The position numbers and the translations under genes were made by a program. Below the pieces are notes generated by a model, which searched no databases, was not told where the DNA came from, and was given only the letters and a program-made list of their open reading frames with translations. Source: a virus. Taken from it: a DNA stretch of 39,014 nt. Location: the IMG/VR virus record IMGVR_UViG_3300025137_000095, positions 1-39,014 of that record; one strand, 5' to 3'. Positions 1 to 6,474 of the stretch are shown in pieces (positions within the stretch are counted from its first letter, which is position 1; the number at the start of each line of letters is the position of its first letter).

Positions 1-1
1 C

Positions 2-511
2 ACCCAAGCATCTGCAAAGCTAGGTGACTTGTTCAATCGTGATGAGTATCCATCAATCGACAGCTTACGCAACAAGTTCGGGTTTCGTTTGTCGTATATC
101 CCATTGCCTGACAGCGGTGACTTCCGCATCGACATTGGCAACGAGGCAACCGAGCAAGTCAAGTCGCACTACCAAGACTACTATTCGGCACAGCTTAACA
201 ACGCAATGAATGACGTGTGGCAACGTACACACAAGGCGTTGTCTGCCATGTCGGAGCGTCTCGACTATTCGGACAATGATGACAAGAAGATCTTCCGCGA
301 CACGCTCGTGACCAACGTGCTTGACATGGTAGAACTTCTTAACGTGTGTAACGTCAATGGTGACGGCCAGATGACTGCGGCACGTATGAAACTTGAGGAC
401 GCATTTCGTGGTGTCAATGCCGAGGCACTACGCGAGGACGAACATCTGCGGTCGGAGACTAAGCGTACCGTGGATGAAGTCATCAAATCACTACCATCTA
501 TCGGCCTTTAA
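2..511 (+). CDS. C-terminal part of a probable DUF3150-like protein (5' end outside window)
   Basis: The reading frame is open from base 2 to the TAA at 509-511, and the codons before the TTG at 29 read as ordinary protein, so the gene starts upstream of the window. About 170 residues are visible. The visible part begins with an FNRDEYPS-type segment, passes through a region rich in Asp, Asn and aromatic residues, and ends in predicted helices with many charged residues. No signal peptide, membrane segment or catalytic motif is visible. In phages and plasmids a DUF3150 protein often precedes a MoxR ATPase and a VWA protein, and the order here fits; the FN-x-x-x-YPS segment and the following DFR(I/V)D pattern also resemble that family from memory. 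The family call is an inference. The cellular function of DUF3150 is not known to me. The gene is followed by a palindrome (514-531) before the ATPase. Confidence 0.5.
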   Translation, partial: TQASAKLGDLFNRDEYPSIDSLRNKFGFRLSYIPLPDSGDFRIDIGNEATEQVKSHYQDYYSAQLNNAMNDVWQRTHKALSAMSERLDYSDNDDKKIFRDTLVTNVLDMVELLNVCNVNGDGQMTAARMKLEDAFRGVNAEALREDEHLRSETKRTVDEVIKSLPSIGL

Positions 512-513
512 CT

Positions 514-531
514 TTTACGCAAATGCGTAAA
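514..531. promoter_or_regulatory. Palindrome copy 1 (TTTACGCAAATGCGTAAA)
   Basis: This is an 18-bp inverted repeat with 8-bp arms TTTACGCA/TGCGTAAA around AA. It lies three bases after the preceding stop codon and 23 bases before the ATPase start at 555. The identical 18-mer occurs at 1652-1669, and variants occur at 3391-3410 and 5597-5624. No T-run follows, so it does not look like a terminator. A binding site for a dimeric regulator is the simplest reading, which is inference. Confidence 0.75.
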
Positions 532-554
532 CAACTTATGAAATGGAGACTATC

Positions 555-1649
555 ATGAATACAGCAACAGCAATGTATGCACTCGGACTTGATCAAGTAG
601 CAAAACTTATCTTGTCAACAGGTAACAAGCGTACCGTACTCGCACAGGGTGACATAGGCACAGGCAAGTCATCACTACTACCAGCGATCGGCAAAGAGAA
701 ACCCGATCACACCTTATGCTACTTTGATTGCACCACCAAGGACTTGGGTGATATCACGATACCAAACATCGCCAAGATGGATGATGGCTCTGGCTATGTG
801 ACGTACCTCACCAATGAAGAGTTGGGCGCACACAACAACACGCCTATCGTTTTGATGATTGACGAGTTTGGCAAGGCTAATCCTGCGGTCAAGAACGCAC
901 TGTTGCGTCTTATACTTGAGCGTAAGATCGGCAGTTACACACTACACCCTGACAGCATAATATTTGCTACGACAAACAAAGGCTCTGAGGGTGTCGGTGA
1001 CTTGCTACCAGCACACGCACGTAATCGTATGACTGTCGTGCAGACACGCAAACCTACTAACATGGAATGGATTGAATGGGGGATTAACAATGACGTCGAC
1101 CACACACTACTTGGCTTTGCAAAGGACAACCCGCAAATCTTCTACTCTTTCGAGGACGTCAAAGACCCAGACGACAATCCATACATCTTCCATCCCAAGC
1201 AAAACCGAGCCGCGTTTATTACACCACGCTCGTTGGAAGCGGCAAGCGACATACTCAAAGAGAGGCATCTGATGGATGACCAGACTACGACTGCCGCACT
1301 CATGGGTACTATCGGTGAACGTGGTGCTATGGACTTGATGGCGTTTGTCAAGCTGGCTGACCAGATACCAAGTGCTGACAGTATCAAGCAAGACCCGAAG
1401 AACGCCAAGATACCAAGCAGTGCCGCTGGTGTGTGCATGGTGGTGTTCAGAACGCTTGCCTCTATCGAAGCTGACTGGATCAATCCATGGATGGACTACC
1501 TTGTTCGCCTCGACAAAGAAGCACAGGGTATGTTTGCCAATGGCGTACGCGCACCCAAGTATGCCAAGCAGTCACTTGTTATGACAAACAAGAAGTTCAC
1601 ACAGTGGGCTATGGACAACAACTATATGTTCGCGGCTGACAAAAAGTAA
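555..1649 (+). CDS. MoxR-type AAA+ ATPase
   Basis: This 364-residue protein is an AAA+ ATPase of the MoxR/dynein-related kind. Visible motifs are Walker A GDIGTGKS (residues 32-39), Walker B ending in MIDE (E104), a sensor-1-like FATTN (N141) and an arginine-rich ARNR (155-158) in the arginine-finger region. I chose the ATG at 555 rather than 543 because GGAG (545-548) sits six bases before it. MoxR ATPases act as chaperone-like remodelling engines and are typically paired with a VWA-domain protein that presents the substrate or metal. Here such a partner is the next gene, and a palindrome stands before each of the two. The substrate is unknown. The ATPase class is clear; its role in phage growth is not. 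Confidence 0.9.
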   Translation: MNTATAMYALGLDQVAKLILSTGNKRTVLAQGDIGTGKSSLLPAIGKEKPDHTLCYFDCTTKDLGDITIPNIAKMDDGSGYVTYLTNEELGAHNNTPIVLMIDEFGKANPAVKNALLRLILERKIGSYTLHPDSIIFATTNKGSEGVGDLLPAHARNRMTVVQTRKPTNMEWIEWGINNDVDHTLLGFAKDNPQIFYSFEDVKDPDDNPYIFHPKQNRAAFITPRSLEAASDILKERHLMDDQTTTAALMGTIGERGAMDLMAFVKLADQIPSADSIKQDPKNAKIPSSAAGVCMVVFRTLASIEADWINPWMDYLVRLDKEAQGMFANGVRAPKYAKQSLVMTNKKFTQWAMDNNYMFAADKK

Positions 1650-1651
1650 TC

Positions 1652-1669
1652 TTTACGCAAATGCGTAAA
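1652..1669. promoter_or_regulatory. Palindrome copy 2 (identical to copy 1)
   Basis: The 18-mer is identical to the one at 514-531. It begins two bases after the ATPase stop codon and ends 42 bases before the next start at 1712. An ATG inside it (1661) opens the frame of the next gene but has no ribosome binding site and would translate the palindrome itself. That supports the ATG at 1712 as the true start and the palindrome as a non-coding site. Confidence 0.75.
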
Positions 1670-1711
1670 CAATCGGGTGGGGTATGTGCCTCACCCAGAA
1701 AGGACAGACCA

Positions 1712-2947
1712 ATGCTTGCTATTGGAAAAGAACTGACTACCGAACAACGACTGAACAAATGCACAGTCGATATCATGGGCAACCCCAAGTATATCGCACT
1801 GGCTGGTATTATGATGATTGGTGAGAAGCGTATCTGCGAGACAACGCCGACAGCATATACCAACGGACGTGATGAGGTGTACGGGCGTGTGTTTGCTGAC
1901 CAGCTTAACGATGCTGAGTTTCGCTTTCTCATACTGCACGAGTGCTATCACAAGCTGTATCGTCATCTTATAACGTGGCAGCATCTGTGGAAAGAGAACC
2001 CACAGCTTGCGAACATGGCGATGGACTTTGTTATCAACCTCAAGATTGTCGATGACAACAAGGATGGCTTTGCTACCATGACAGGCGCACTCACAGTGGG
2101 TTGTTATGACGAGAAGTATCGTGGCATGGACACAGCCCAAGTCTTCAACGCACTCAAGCAAGACCCACCAAAGGGTAAGGGTAACTCTGGTGCAGGAGCG
2201 CCCGGAAGCGGTGATGGTACACAGGGTAACTCGTCACCACAACCATTCGACGAGCATGACTTCGAGGGCGCACAAGAGCTATCGGTGGCTGACCAACAAG
2301 AGTTGGCACGAGACATTGACGAGGCCATACGCCAAGGCGCATTGATTGCTGGCAAGATGGGATCGGGTGGTGATCGTGGTTTGCAAGAGTTGCTACAACC
2401 ACAAGTCGATTGGCGTGAGGTTATGCGTGACTTCATCACAACCACTTGCACAGGCAACGACTACTCGACATGGCGCAGACCAAACAGACGTTTCATGTCC
2501 AGTGGCGTGTATCTGCCAAGCGGCATATCCGAGCGTGTTGACGAGTTAGTGATTGCCACTGATATGTCTGGCTCTATTGGTGATCGTGAAGTGTCTGTTG
2601 CTCTGACCGAGATCAAGTCAATCGCTGATACTGTGCATCCAGAAGCAGTGCGTCTGTTGTACTGGGACACTCGGGTATGTCAGGACGAGAAGTATGACAT
2701 GCACGAACTCGACACCATGATACAGTCAACCAGACCCAAGGGTGGCGGTGGCACTAGTGTTGAGTGTGTGCCAGCTTACATGACCGACAAACATATCACA
2801 CCACAAGCTGTTATCGTGATTACCGATGGCTACCTTGGCGGATCGTGGGGTCAATGGTCGTGTCCAGTGTTGTGGGTCATCATCGACAACAAAAATGCAA
2901 AGCCCGACTGTGGCATTACAGTCCATGTAAAATCAGGAGATATGTAA
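1712..2947 (+). CDS. VWA-like / HExxH metallopeptidase-like protein (DUF2201 type)
   Basis: The protein has 411 residues. The N-terminal part carries a zinc-peptidase motif HECYH (residues 76-80) in a helix, followed by LYRH, as in the putative metallopeptidase domain next to DUF2201. A linker rich in Gly, Ser and Pro (about 150-180) precedes a C-terminal von Willebrand A-like domain. That domain has a complete-looking metal site: DMSGS (D284, S286, S288), T348 and TDG (D372). The start at 1712 is supported by AGGA at 1701-1704, seven bases upstream. The partner is the MoxR ATPase immediately upstream, as in RavA-ViaA-like and other MoxR-VWA pairs. Whether the HExxH site is catalytic is unknown. 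The stop codon is followed after one base by the next gene. Confidence 0.88.
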   Translation: MLAIGKELTTEQRLNKCTVDIMGNPKYIALAGIMMIGEKRICETTPTAYTNGRDEVYGRVFADQLNDAEFRFLILHECYHKLYRHLITWQHLWKENPQLANMAMDFVINLKIVDDNKDGFATMTGALTVGCYDEKYRGMDTAQVFNALKQDPPKGKGNSGAGAPGSGDGTQGNSSPQPFDEHDFEGAQELSVADQQELARDIDEAIRQGALIAGKMGSGGDRGLQELLQPQVDWREVMRDFITTTCTGNDYSTWRRPNRRFMSSGVYLPSGISERVDELVIATDMSGSIGDREVSVALTEIKSIADTVHPEAVRLLYWDTRVCQDEKYDMHELDTMIQSTRPKGGGGTSVECVPAYMTDKHITPQAVIVITDGYLGGSWGQWSCPVLWVIIDNKNAKPDCGITVHVKSGDM

Positions 2948-2948
2948 G

Positions 2949-3431
2949 ATGGGATACCGAAGCGATGTAGTCATTGCAGTAGCGATGGCAAGTAAAGAGA
3001 ACATGGACGAGTTACTGTCCGTCTATGCTCTCAATATGTATGTGCAGAAAGAAAACCTCATACCCGAATGGGAGGTGGGTGAGTATGAGGGCGCATGGGT
3101 TGCCATGTACACAGCAGAACACGTCAAGTGGTATGACAGCTACGATGATGTCAAAGGTTTTTCTGCACTGACCAAACTTGCAGAGACATTCTGGGAGGAG
3201 CGTGGCTTGCCATATGCTTACAGGTTTATACGTGTGGGCGAGGAGTATGAAGACATAGAAGTCTCATGCAACGAGAGTGACTGTGGCGGACATGACGACA
3301 AGACAGGAGGCCACTTGGCGGACTTGCTGACCGATGCACTACAAGTACAGACTACCATTACTAACGAGGTAAATTTTGCTAACGACAATACTTTACGCAA
3401 TTGCGTAAAGACTGATGAAAGGAAAGACTAA
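2949..3431 (+). CDS. Conserved phage-type protein of unknown function (MGYRSDV family)
   Basis: This 160-residue acidic protein begins MGYRSDVVIAVAM. That opening is shared by small proteins I have seen in many tailed phages, but I know of no assigned function. It has a cysteine pair (ESDCGGHDD region, near residue 115, and another Cys slightly before it) and no membrane segment. AGGAGA at 2935-2940 gives a good ribosome binding site. Its last codons run through the third palindrome (3391-3410), so the C-terminus NTLRNCVK is partly dictated by that DNA site. The stop overlaps the next start by one base (TAATG), so the two genes are probably translationally coupled. Confidence 0.75.
   Translation: MGYRSDVVIAVAMASKENMDELLSVYALNMYVQKENLIPEWEVGEYEGAWVAMYTAEHVKWYDSYDDVKGFSALTKLAETFWEERGLPYAYRFIRVGEEYEDIEVSCNESDCGGHDDKTGGHLADLLTDALQVQTTITNEVNFANDNTLRNCVKTDERKD
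3391..3410. promoter_or_regulatory. Palindrome copy 3 (perfect 20-bp)
   Basis: CTTTACGCAATTGCGTAAAG is a perfect 20-bp palindrome. It lies inside the 3' end of the preceding coding region, 20 bases before the next start at 3431. Unlike copies 1 and 2 it is constrained by both the protein and the site. That it stays perfect inside a coding region argues for selection on the DNA (or RNA) itself. Confidence 0.75.
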
Positions 3432-4396
3432 TGGCTATAACATATGAAAGACTATCGACATTCGATGAGGTGGCTGAACGCTATCACAACACCAAGCCAA
3501 TGAAGGGTAAGAACACAGGTAAAGATGTTAGACCTATTGCTGACAGAGCGCGTGACCATGAGCGCATTAAGAAGATATCAGACAACTGCTATCTGCTGAT
3601 GAACGGTGGCTACTACGATGACGTGTTTCAGTGGTATTGCTTTAGAGGTAGGCCAGCGGCTCCAACACAAGCAGAGATGGTGGCACTAGCACCGATCTGT
3701 TGGAAGCGTCACAGCGATGGCACTGAGACTATCAAGATACGCAATGGCATTGGTACTAGTGCGCACATGAGTCACTACACGTTTCTTGAGAGGATGTTAC
3801 CACGCGGTATGGGTTTCTTCGTACTGAACGGCAAGCAATACATACGTGTGGATGCTGGTGAAGCACTCTACCTACCCAAGTGTATGTACGTGTCACGTAA
3901 TGCGTTTGATGATGGTTCCTCGTATATCAATTGGATGAGAGCAACCGATGACGGATCGGCTCTTACATTCAAGCGTGATGATGACAGATTTACTTTGGTT
4001 GGTGCTAGGTGTGATGCACCCAAGCCGCCACGTACCTTGGTCAACAAGAAGCAGAAGGCCAGATACAAAGACCACATAACAAGTTACCTTGAGTGGATCA
4101 GTGCTATGGCTCCGCTAATGCAGGTTGATGACTACAAGTATCGTGGGCTTATGCGTGGACAGGTGACGGAGATCACAGGTGTGAATTACTACGACCATGA
4201 CGAGTTGGCAAAGTTCATGCGCCATGCTCTCACAAAACAAGATCATCCGTTACGTTTACCCATGGCTGTTGACTTTGTGTCAAGTTATGATACTATTCGT
4301 AATGTTCAGTCAGAGGCTGACGCTAAACAAGTTAAGGTAGAGTTCAACAGATGGATCAACAAAGTATGTGGGTTCACAAAGCAAGTGAAGGGATAA
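3431..4396 (+). CDS. Hypothetical phage protein, 321 aa
   Basis: I do not recognise this protein. It has 321 residues, is rich in basic and aromatic residues, and has no signal peptide or membrane span. A stretch around residues 55-75 contains YLLMNGGYYDDVFQWYCF, which looks like the start of a beta-rich domain. The C-terminal third is helical and charged. The start overlaps the preceding stop (TAATG), with AAGGAAAG eight or so bases upstream. It lies in the block of unknown genes downstream of the MoxR-VWA pair and directly after palindrome 3, and a four-base gap separates it from the next gene. A host-takeover or DNA-associated role is possible, but nothing in the sequence decides it. Confidence 0.7.
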   Translation: MAITYERLSTFDEVAERYHNTKPMKGKNTGKDVRPIADRARDHERIKKISDNCYLLMNGGYYDDVFQWYCFRGRPAAPTQAEMVALAPICWKRHSDGTETIKIRNGIGTSAHMSHYTFLERMLPRGMGFFVLNGKQYIRVDAGEALYLPKCMYVSRNAFDDGSSYINWMRATDDGSALTFKRDDDRFTLVGARCDAPKPPRTLVNKKQKARYKDHITSYLEWISAMAPLMQVDDYKYRGLMRGQVTEITGVNYYDHDELAKFMRHALTKQDHPLRLPMAVDFVSSYDTIRNVQSEADAKQVKVEFNRWINKVCGFTKQVKG

Positions 4397-4400
4397 GAAG

Positions 4401-5279
4401 ATGGGAGTTGATTTCAAAGATCGCACAGTTACAGAGATAATCAAGGATACTGAGTCGCAGACGTTTAATCCTAATGCCGATTTGCAGACGTTTATGGACA
4501 GATTGCAAGGCGTGTTTCGTGGTGTAAAGTTTGCGAAGATGAGGAGCAACAAGGTATGGGTATACTATCCAGACGAGCCATACCCGATGGGCTACATTGG
4601 GTACGGTGACTTTCGCACTGAGACTGCTGGTGACGATCAATACATGGTTGGTTCTCGCAAGATTACTAACGAGAAGTATGGCGAGTATCAGGATCAGTTC
4701 CGTATGAAGATGTCTGGTAATATGGACACGGCCATACGTAACGCTAAACGTTTTCTCCGTAACTTCTCACCACATGAGATGGCGAAGGCTCATGCTAATC
4801 TGTTGCGTTCCAAAGCCAACGATGCACCAGAGATGCTTGGCTCCAAGTTTCGCAAGTCCATGCGCGAGTTGTTTGACCATGAGGCAGGTAACAAGACTGG
4901 CGCGTTTAAGGGTCGTATGCTTACAGAGTTGAGACATTTGATAGACTCGGATCATGGGTTTGTCGATGGCGAGTTCGGGCATCAGTTGAAGCAGATGTTT
5001 GAGGTTGGCGACGAATGGAGAGAGTCATTCCTAAAGACAGTCAACGTGTACTTTGTTCGTGTGTTTGAGAAATTTGGCAAGCAGACATTCCAAGTAACCG
5101 AGTTGGATGATGTGCGAGATTACAACCCCCGTGTATCTGATCAGTTCGTTACATACACTGACGACTTACCAGAAGATATTATGGGCAAGTTAGCTGTCCT
5201 CTCTATGACAGAGGATGGCAACTATGTTGATGATGTGGGTATGCGCGTAGACCAAGGTATGTTCTATGTCGTTAGATGA
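4401..5279 (+). CDS. Hypothetical phage protein, 292 aa
   Basis: I do not recognise this protein. It has 292 residues. The N-terminal third contains a likely beta-rich part (VWVYYPDEPYPMGYIGYGDF, residues 49-68). The middle is helical with many Arg and Lys residues (about 110-160, RNAKRFLRNFSPHEMAKAHANL region), and an acidic C-terminal part follows. No catalytic motif is visible. The start is preceded by purine-rich AAGGGATAAGAAG. It overlaps the next gene by 14 bases, which suggests co-translation. The gene is part of the same left-end block as the two genes before it. Confidence 0.7.
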   Translation: MGVDFKDRTVTEIIKDTESQTFNPNADLQTFMDRLQGVFRGVKFAKMRSNKVWVYYPDEPYPMGYIGYGDFRTETAGDDQYMVGSRKITNEKYGEYQDQFRMKMSGNMDTAIRNAKRFLRNFSPHEMAKAHANLLRSKANDAPEMLGSKFRKSMRELFDHEAGNKTGAFKGRMLTELRHLIDSDHGFVDGEFGHQLKQMFEVGDEWRESFLKTVNVYFVRVFEKFGKQTFQVTELDDVRDYNPRVSDQFVTYTDDLPEDIMGKLAVLSMTEDGNYVDDVGMRVDQGMFYVVR

Positions 5280-5598
5280 TGACGCGTTATGGCGTGTTTG
5301 CGTAGACCCCGATACAAATACTGTCGAAGTGGCATGTATTGGCATAAATAGGGTTGACAACAAACTTGCCGCTACCTACTTTAGTATAGATCACTTACCG
5401 CAATGGGTACAAGAGAGGGTGGCAGTGTTGATGATGTTAGAACCACCTGTGCCAGAGCGCGATGAGGGAGGTGATATACCGAATGAACGTAAGGTTAATC
5501 AGTATACGTTCTGGGTTAGTAAGAAACAGTCTTTGGTTAACGCCAAGTGGAACAAGGGACAGGACGCTTTCGGTTGGGAGCATCCAAGTAATAAATGA
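5266..5598 (+). CDS. Hypothetical protein, 110 aa
   Basis: This small acidic protein of 110 residues starts inside the end of the preceding gene (14-base overlap). It has no recognised motif; the sequence alternates short hydrophobic strands with charged turns. A weak AAGG lies about nine bases before the ATG. It is the last gene of the left block, and palindrome 4 begins one base before its stop codon ends. The reading frame is well defined, because the overlap and the stop fit the tight packing seen across this region, but the function is unknown. Confidence 0.6.
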   Translation: MSLDDDALWRVCVDPDTNTVEVACIGINRVDNKLAATYFSIDHLPQWVQERVAVLMMLEPPVPERDEGGDIPNERKVNQYTFWVSKKQSLVNAKWNKGQDAFGWEHPSNK

Positions 5599-5624
5599 AA
5601 GTTTACGGAATTGCGTAAACTTTC
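5597..5624. promoter_or_regulatory. Palindrome copy 4 (extended 28-bp, one mismatched pair)
   Basis: The core GTTTACGGAATTGCGTAAAC (5601-5620) is the same motif with one changed base (G for C at 5608). The symmetry extends outward through GAAA/TTTC to 28 bp, longer than in the other copies. It sits 68 bases before the nuclease start at 5693 and is followed by a second hairpin (5632-5654). The outer arms could make it act as an RNA hairpin as well as a DNA site. Confidence 0.7.
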
Positions 5625-5631
5625 GTGAATG

Positions 5632-5654
5632 AGGGGCGGCTCGTTGTCGCCCCT
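5632..5654 (+). terminator. GC-rich hairpin, possible weak terminator or leader structure
   Basis: AGGGGCG (5632-5638) and CGCCCCT (5648-5654) form a perfect 7-bp stem with a 9-base loop. A run of six T (5664-5669) comes nine bases later, too far for a classic intrinsic terminator. A short direct repeat, ACCAGTTTTT, occurs twice at about 5659-5683, just before the ribosome binding site of the nuclease. The hairpin is clear; its role is not. Confidence 0.4.
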
Positions 5655-5692
5655 TGAAACCAGTTTTTTGATACCAGTTTTTGGGGGATCAG

Positions 5693-5995
5693 ATGGCATT
5701 AACGCCAGAAGCGAAAGTAAAGAAGAAGGTGGTGGCAGTCCTCAAAGACTTGGGTGCGTACTACTTCTATCCAGTTACAGGTGGCTACGGCACCAGCGGT
5801 GTACCAGACATAGTAGGATGTTATCAGGGAATGTTCTTTGGTATCGAGTGCAAGGCTGGCAAGAACAAAACCACACCACTACAGCAGTTAGCCTTAGACA
5901 ATATTTCCAAACAGGGTGGCCTCGCTTTGGTAGTCAACGAGGACAATATCAGTGATGTGGCTAAGTGCCTCGCCACGATACCGTTTGGACGGTAA
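5693..5995 (+). CDS. VRR-NUC domain nuclease
   Basis: This 100-residue protein is a compact PD-(D/E)XK nuclease of the VRR-NUC family. The motifs are GVPDI (D39), IECK (E52, K54) and a following QQ (64-65), with GG and a hydrophobic strand after it, all in the family order. Stand-alone phage VRR-NUC proteins of about this length are thought to cut branched DNA such as Holliday junctions. The ATG at 5693 is chosen over the TTG at 5681 because GGGGG (5683-5687) lies five bases upstream. It follows the fourth palindrome and a hairpin, so it probably starts a new unit. It would help process replication or recombination intermediates made by the polymerase and helicases downstream. Confidence 0.9.
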   Translation: MALTPEAKVKKKVVAVLKDLGAYYFYPVTGGYGTSGVPDIVGCYQGMFFGIECKAGKNKTTPLQQLALDNISKQGGLALVVNEDNISDVAKCLATIPFGR

Positions 5996-6069
5996 GCAGT
6001 GAGTGCCGTAATTAACCACTGCAATGGGGGCGATCCAATGTTAATCCTTTCTATAGATCGTGACCTCAA

Positions 6070-6100
6070 GGGGGTAGGGTTGTCTTTCCGACTCTCCCCC
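6070..6100 (+). promoter_or_regulatory. Strong leader hairpin before the zinc-ribbon operon
   Basis: GGGGG (6070-6074) pairs with CCCCC (6096-6100). After a bulged T, seven more pairs form between 6076-6082 and 6089-6095 (two are G-U), leaving a 6-base loop. No T-run follows. It lies 26 bases before the start at 6127, inside the 131-base gap that follows the nuclease gene. It could be an attenuator, a processing site or a structured 5' leader. No -35/-10 promoter is convincing in this gap. Confidence 0.4.
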
Positions 6101-6126
6101 GACTTTAACTTAGAGGGGTAAGAAAG

Positions 6127-6474
6127 ATGCTATGCGTAAAATGTAAAAAGGACACAAAGGTTACAAACAGTAGGGGTATAAACAGTGCGTGTAGATCCGC
6201 ACCAAAAGAAAACACAGTAAAACGTAAAAGGGTGTGTTTGACTTGTGGTCATCAGTTTTGGACGCGAGAAATATTATGGGTTGATCTTGTCAAAGAACCG
6301 CAAGCAGTAAGCAGTCCAAAACAGAAACTGGAAGCACCGCGCCTCAAGAAGTCCAATTTACATAAGTTAAGACCTAAGAAAAAAGATATAGTTAGAGATG
6401 TAGACAAGATGACAGATGCAGAACTAGAGGCTCTCATATACGATGGGGGAGGATTTGATTATGACGAAGATTAG
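6127..6474 (+). CDS. NrdR-like zinc-ribbon protein without ATP-cone
   Basis: The protein has 115 residues. The first 45 or so residues look like the zinc ribbon of the transcription repressor NrdR: CVKC near the start, a TKVTNSR segment, then a basic KRKRVCLTCGHQFWTRE. The matching NrdR pattern is CxxC, S-R, R-R-R-x-C-x-x-C-x-x-x-F-x-T-x-E. NrdR is about 150-160 residues and carries an ATP-cone after the ribbon. Here the ribbon is followed by a Lys/Pro-rich linker and an acidic tail instead, so nucleotide sensing is not expected. It may bind DNA or act on host transcription, which is inference. GAGGGG upstream supplies the ribosome binding site. It overlaps the next gene by 14 bases. Confidence 0.65.
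   Translation: MLCVKCKKDTKVTNSRGINSACRSAPKENTVKRKRVCLTCGHQFWTREILWVDLVKEPQAVSSPKQKLEAPRLKKSNLHKLRPKKKDIVRDVDKMTDAELEALIYDGGGFDYDED

Noticed and set aside
1661-1711. Upstream ATG for the VWA gene
   Set aside because: The ATG lies inside the palindrome, has no ribosome binding site, and would add residues that are only translated palindrome and leader.
1691-2161. 156-codon - strand frame opposite the VWA gene
   Set aside because: Antisense to a well-supported gene with HExxH and VWA motifs; no independent signals.
2917-2934. Possible fifth palindrome copy (TTACA...TGTAA) before the gene at 2949
   Set aside because: The arms are shorter and the spacing differs by one base from the four real copies, and the central GC bases are missing.
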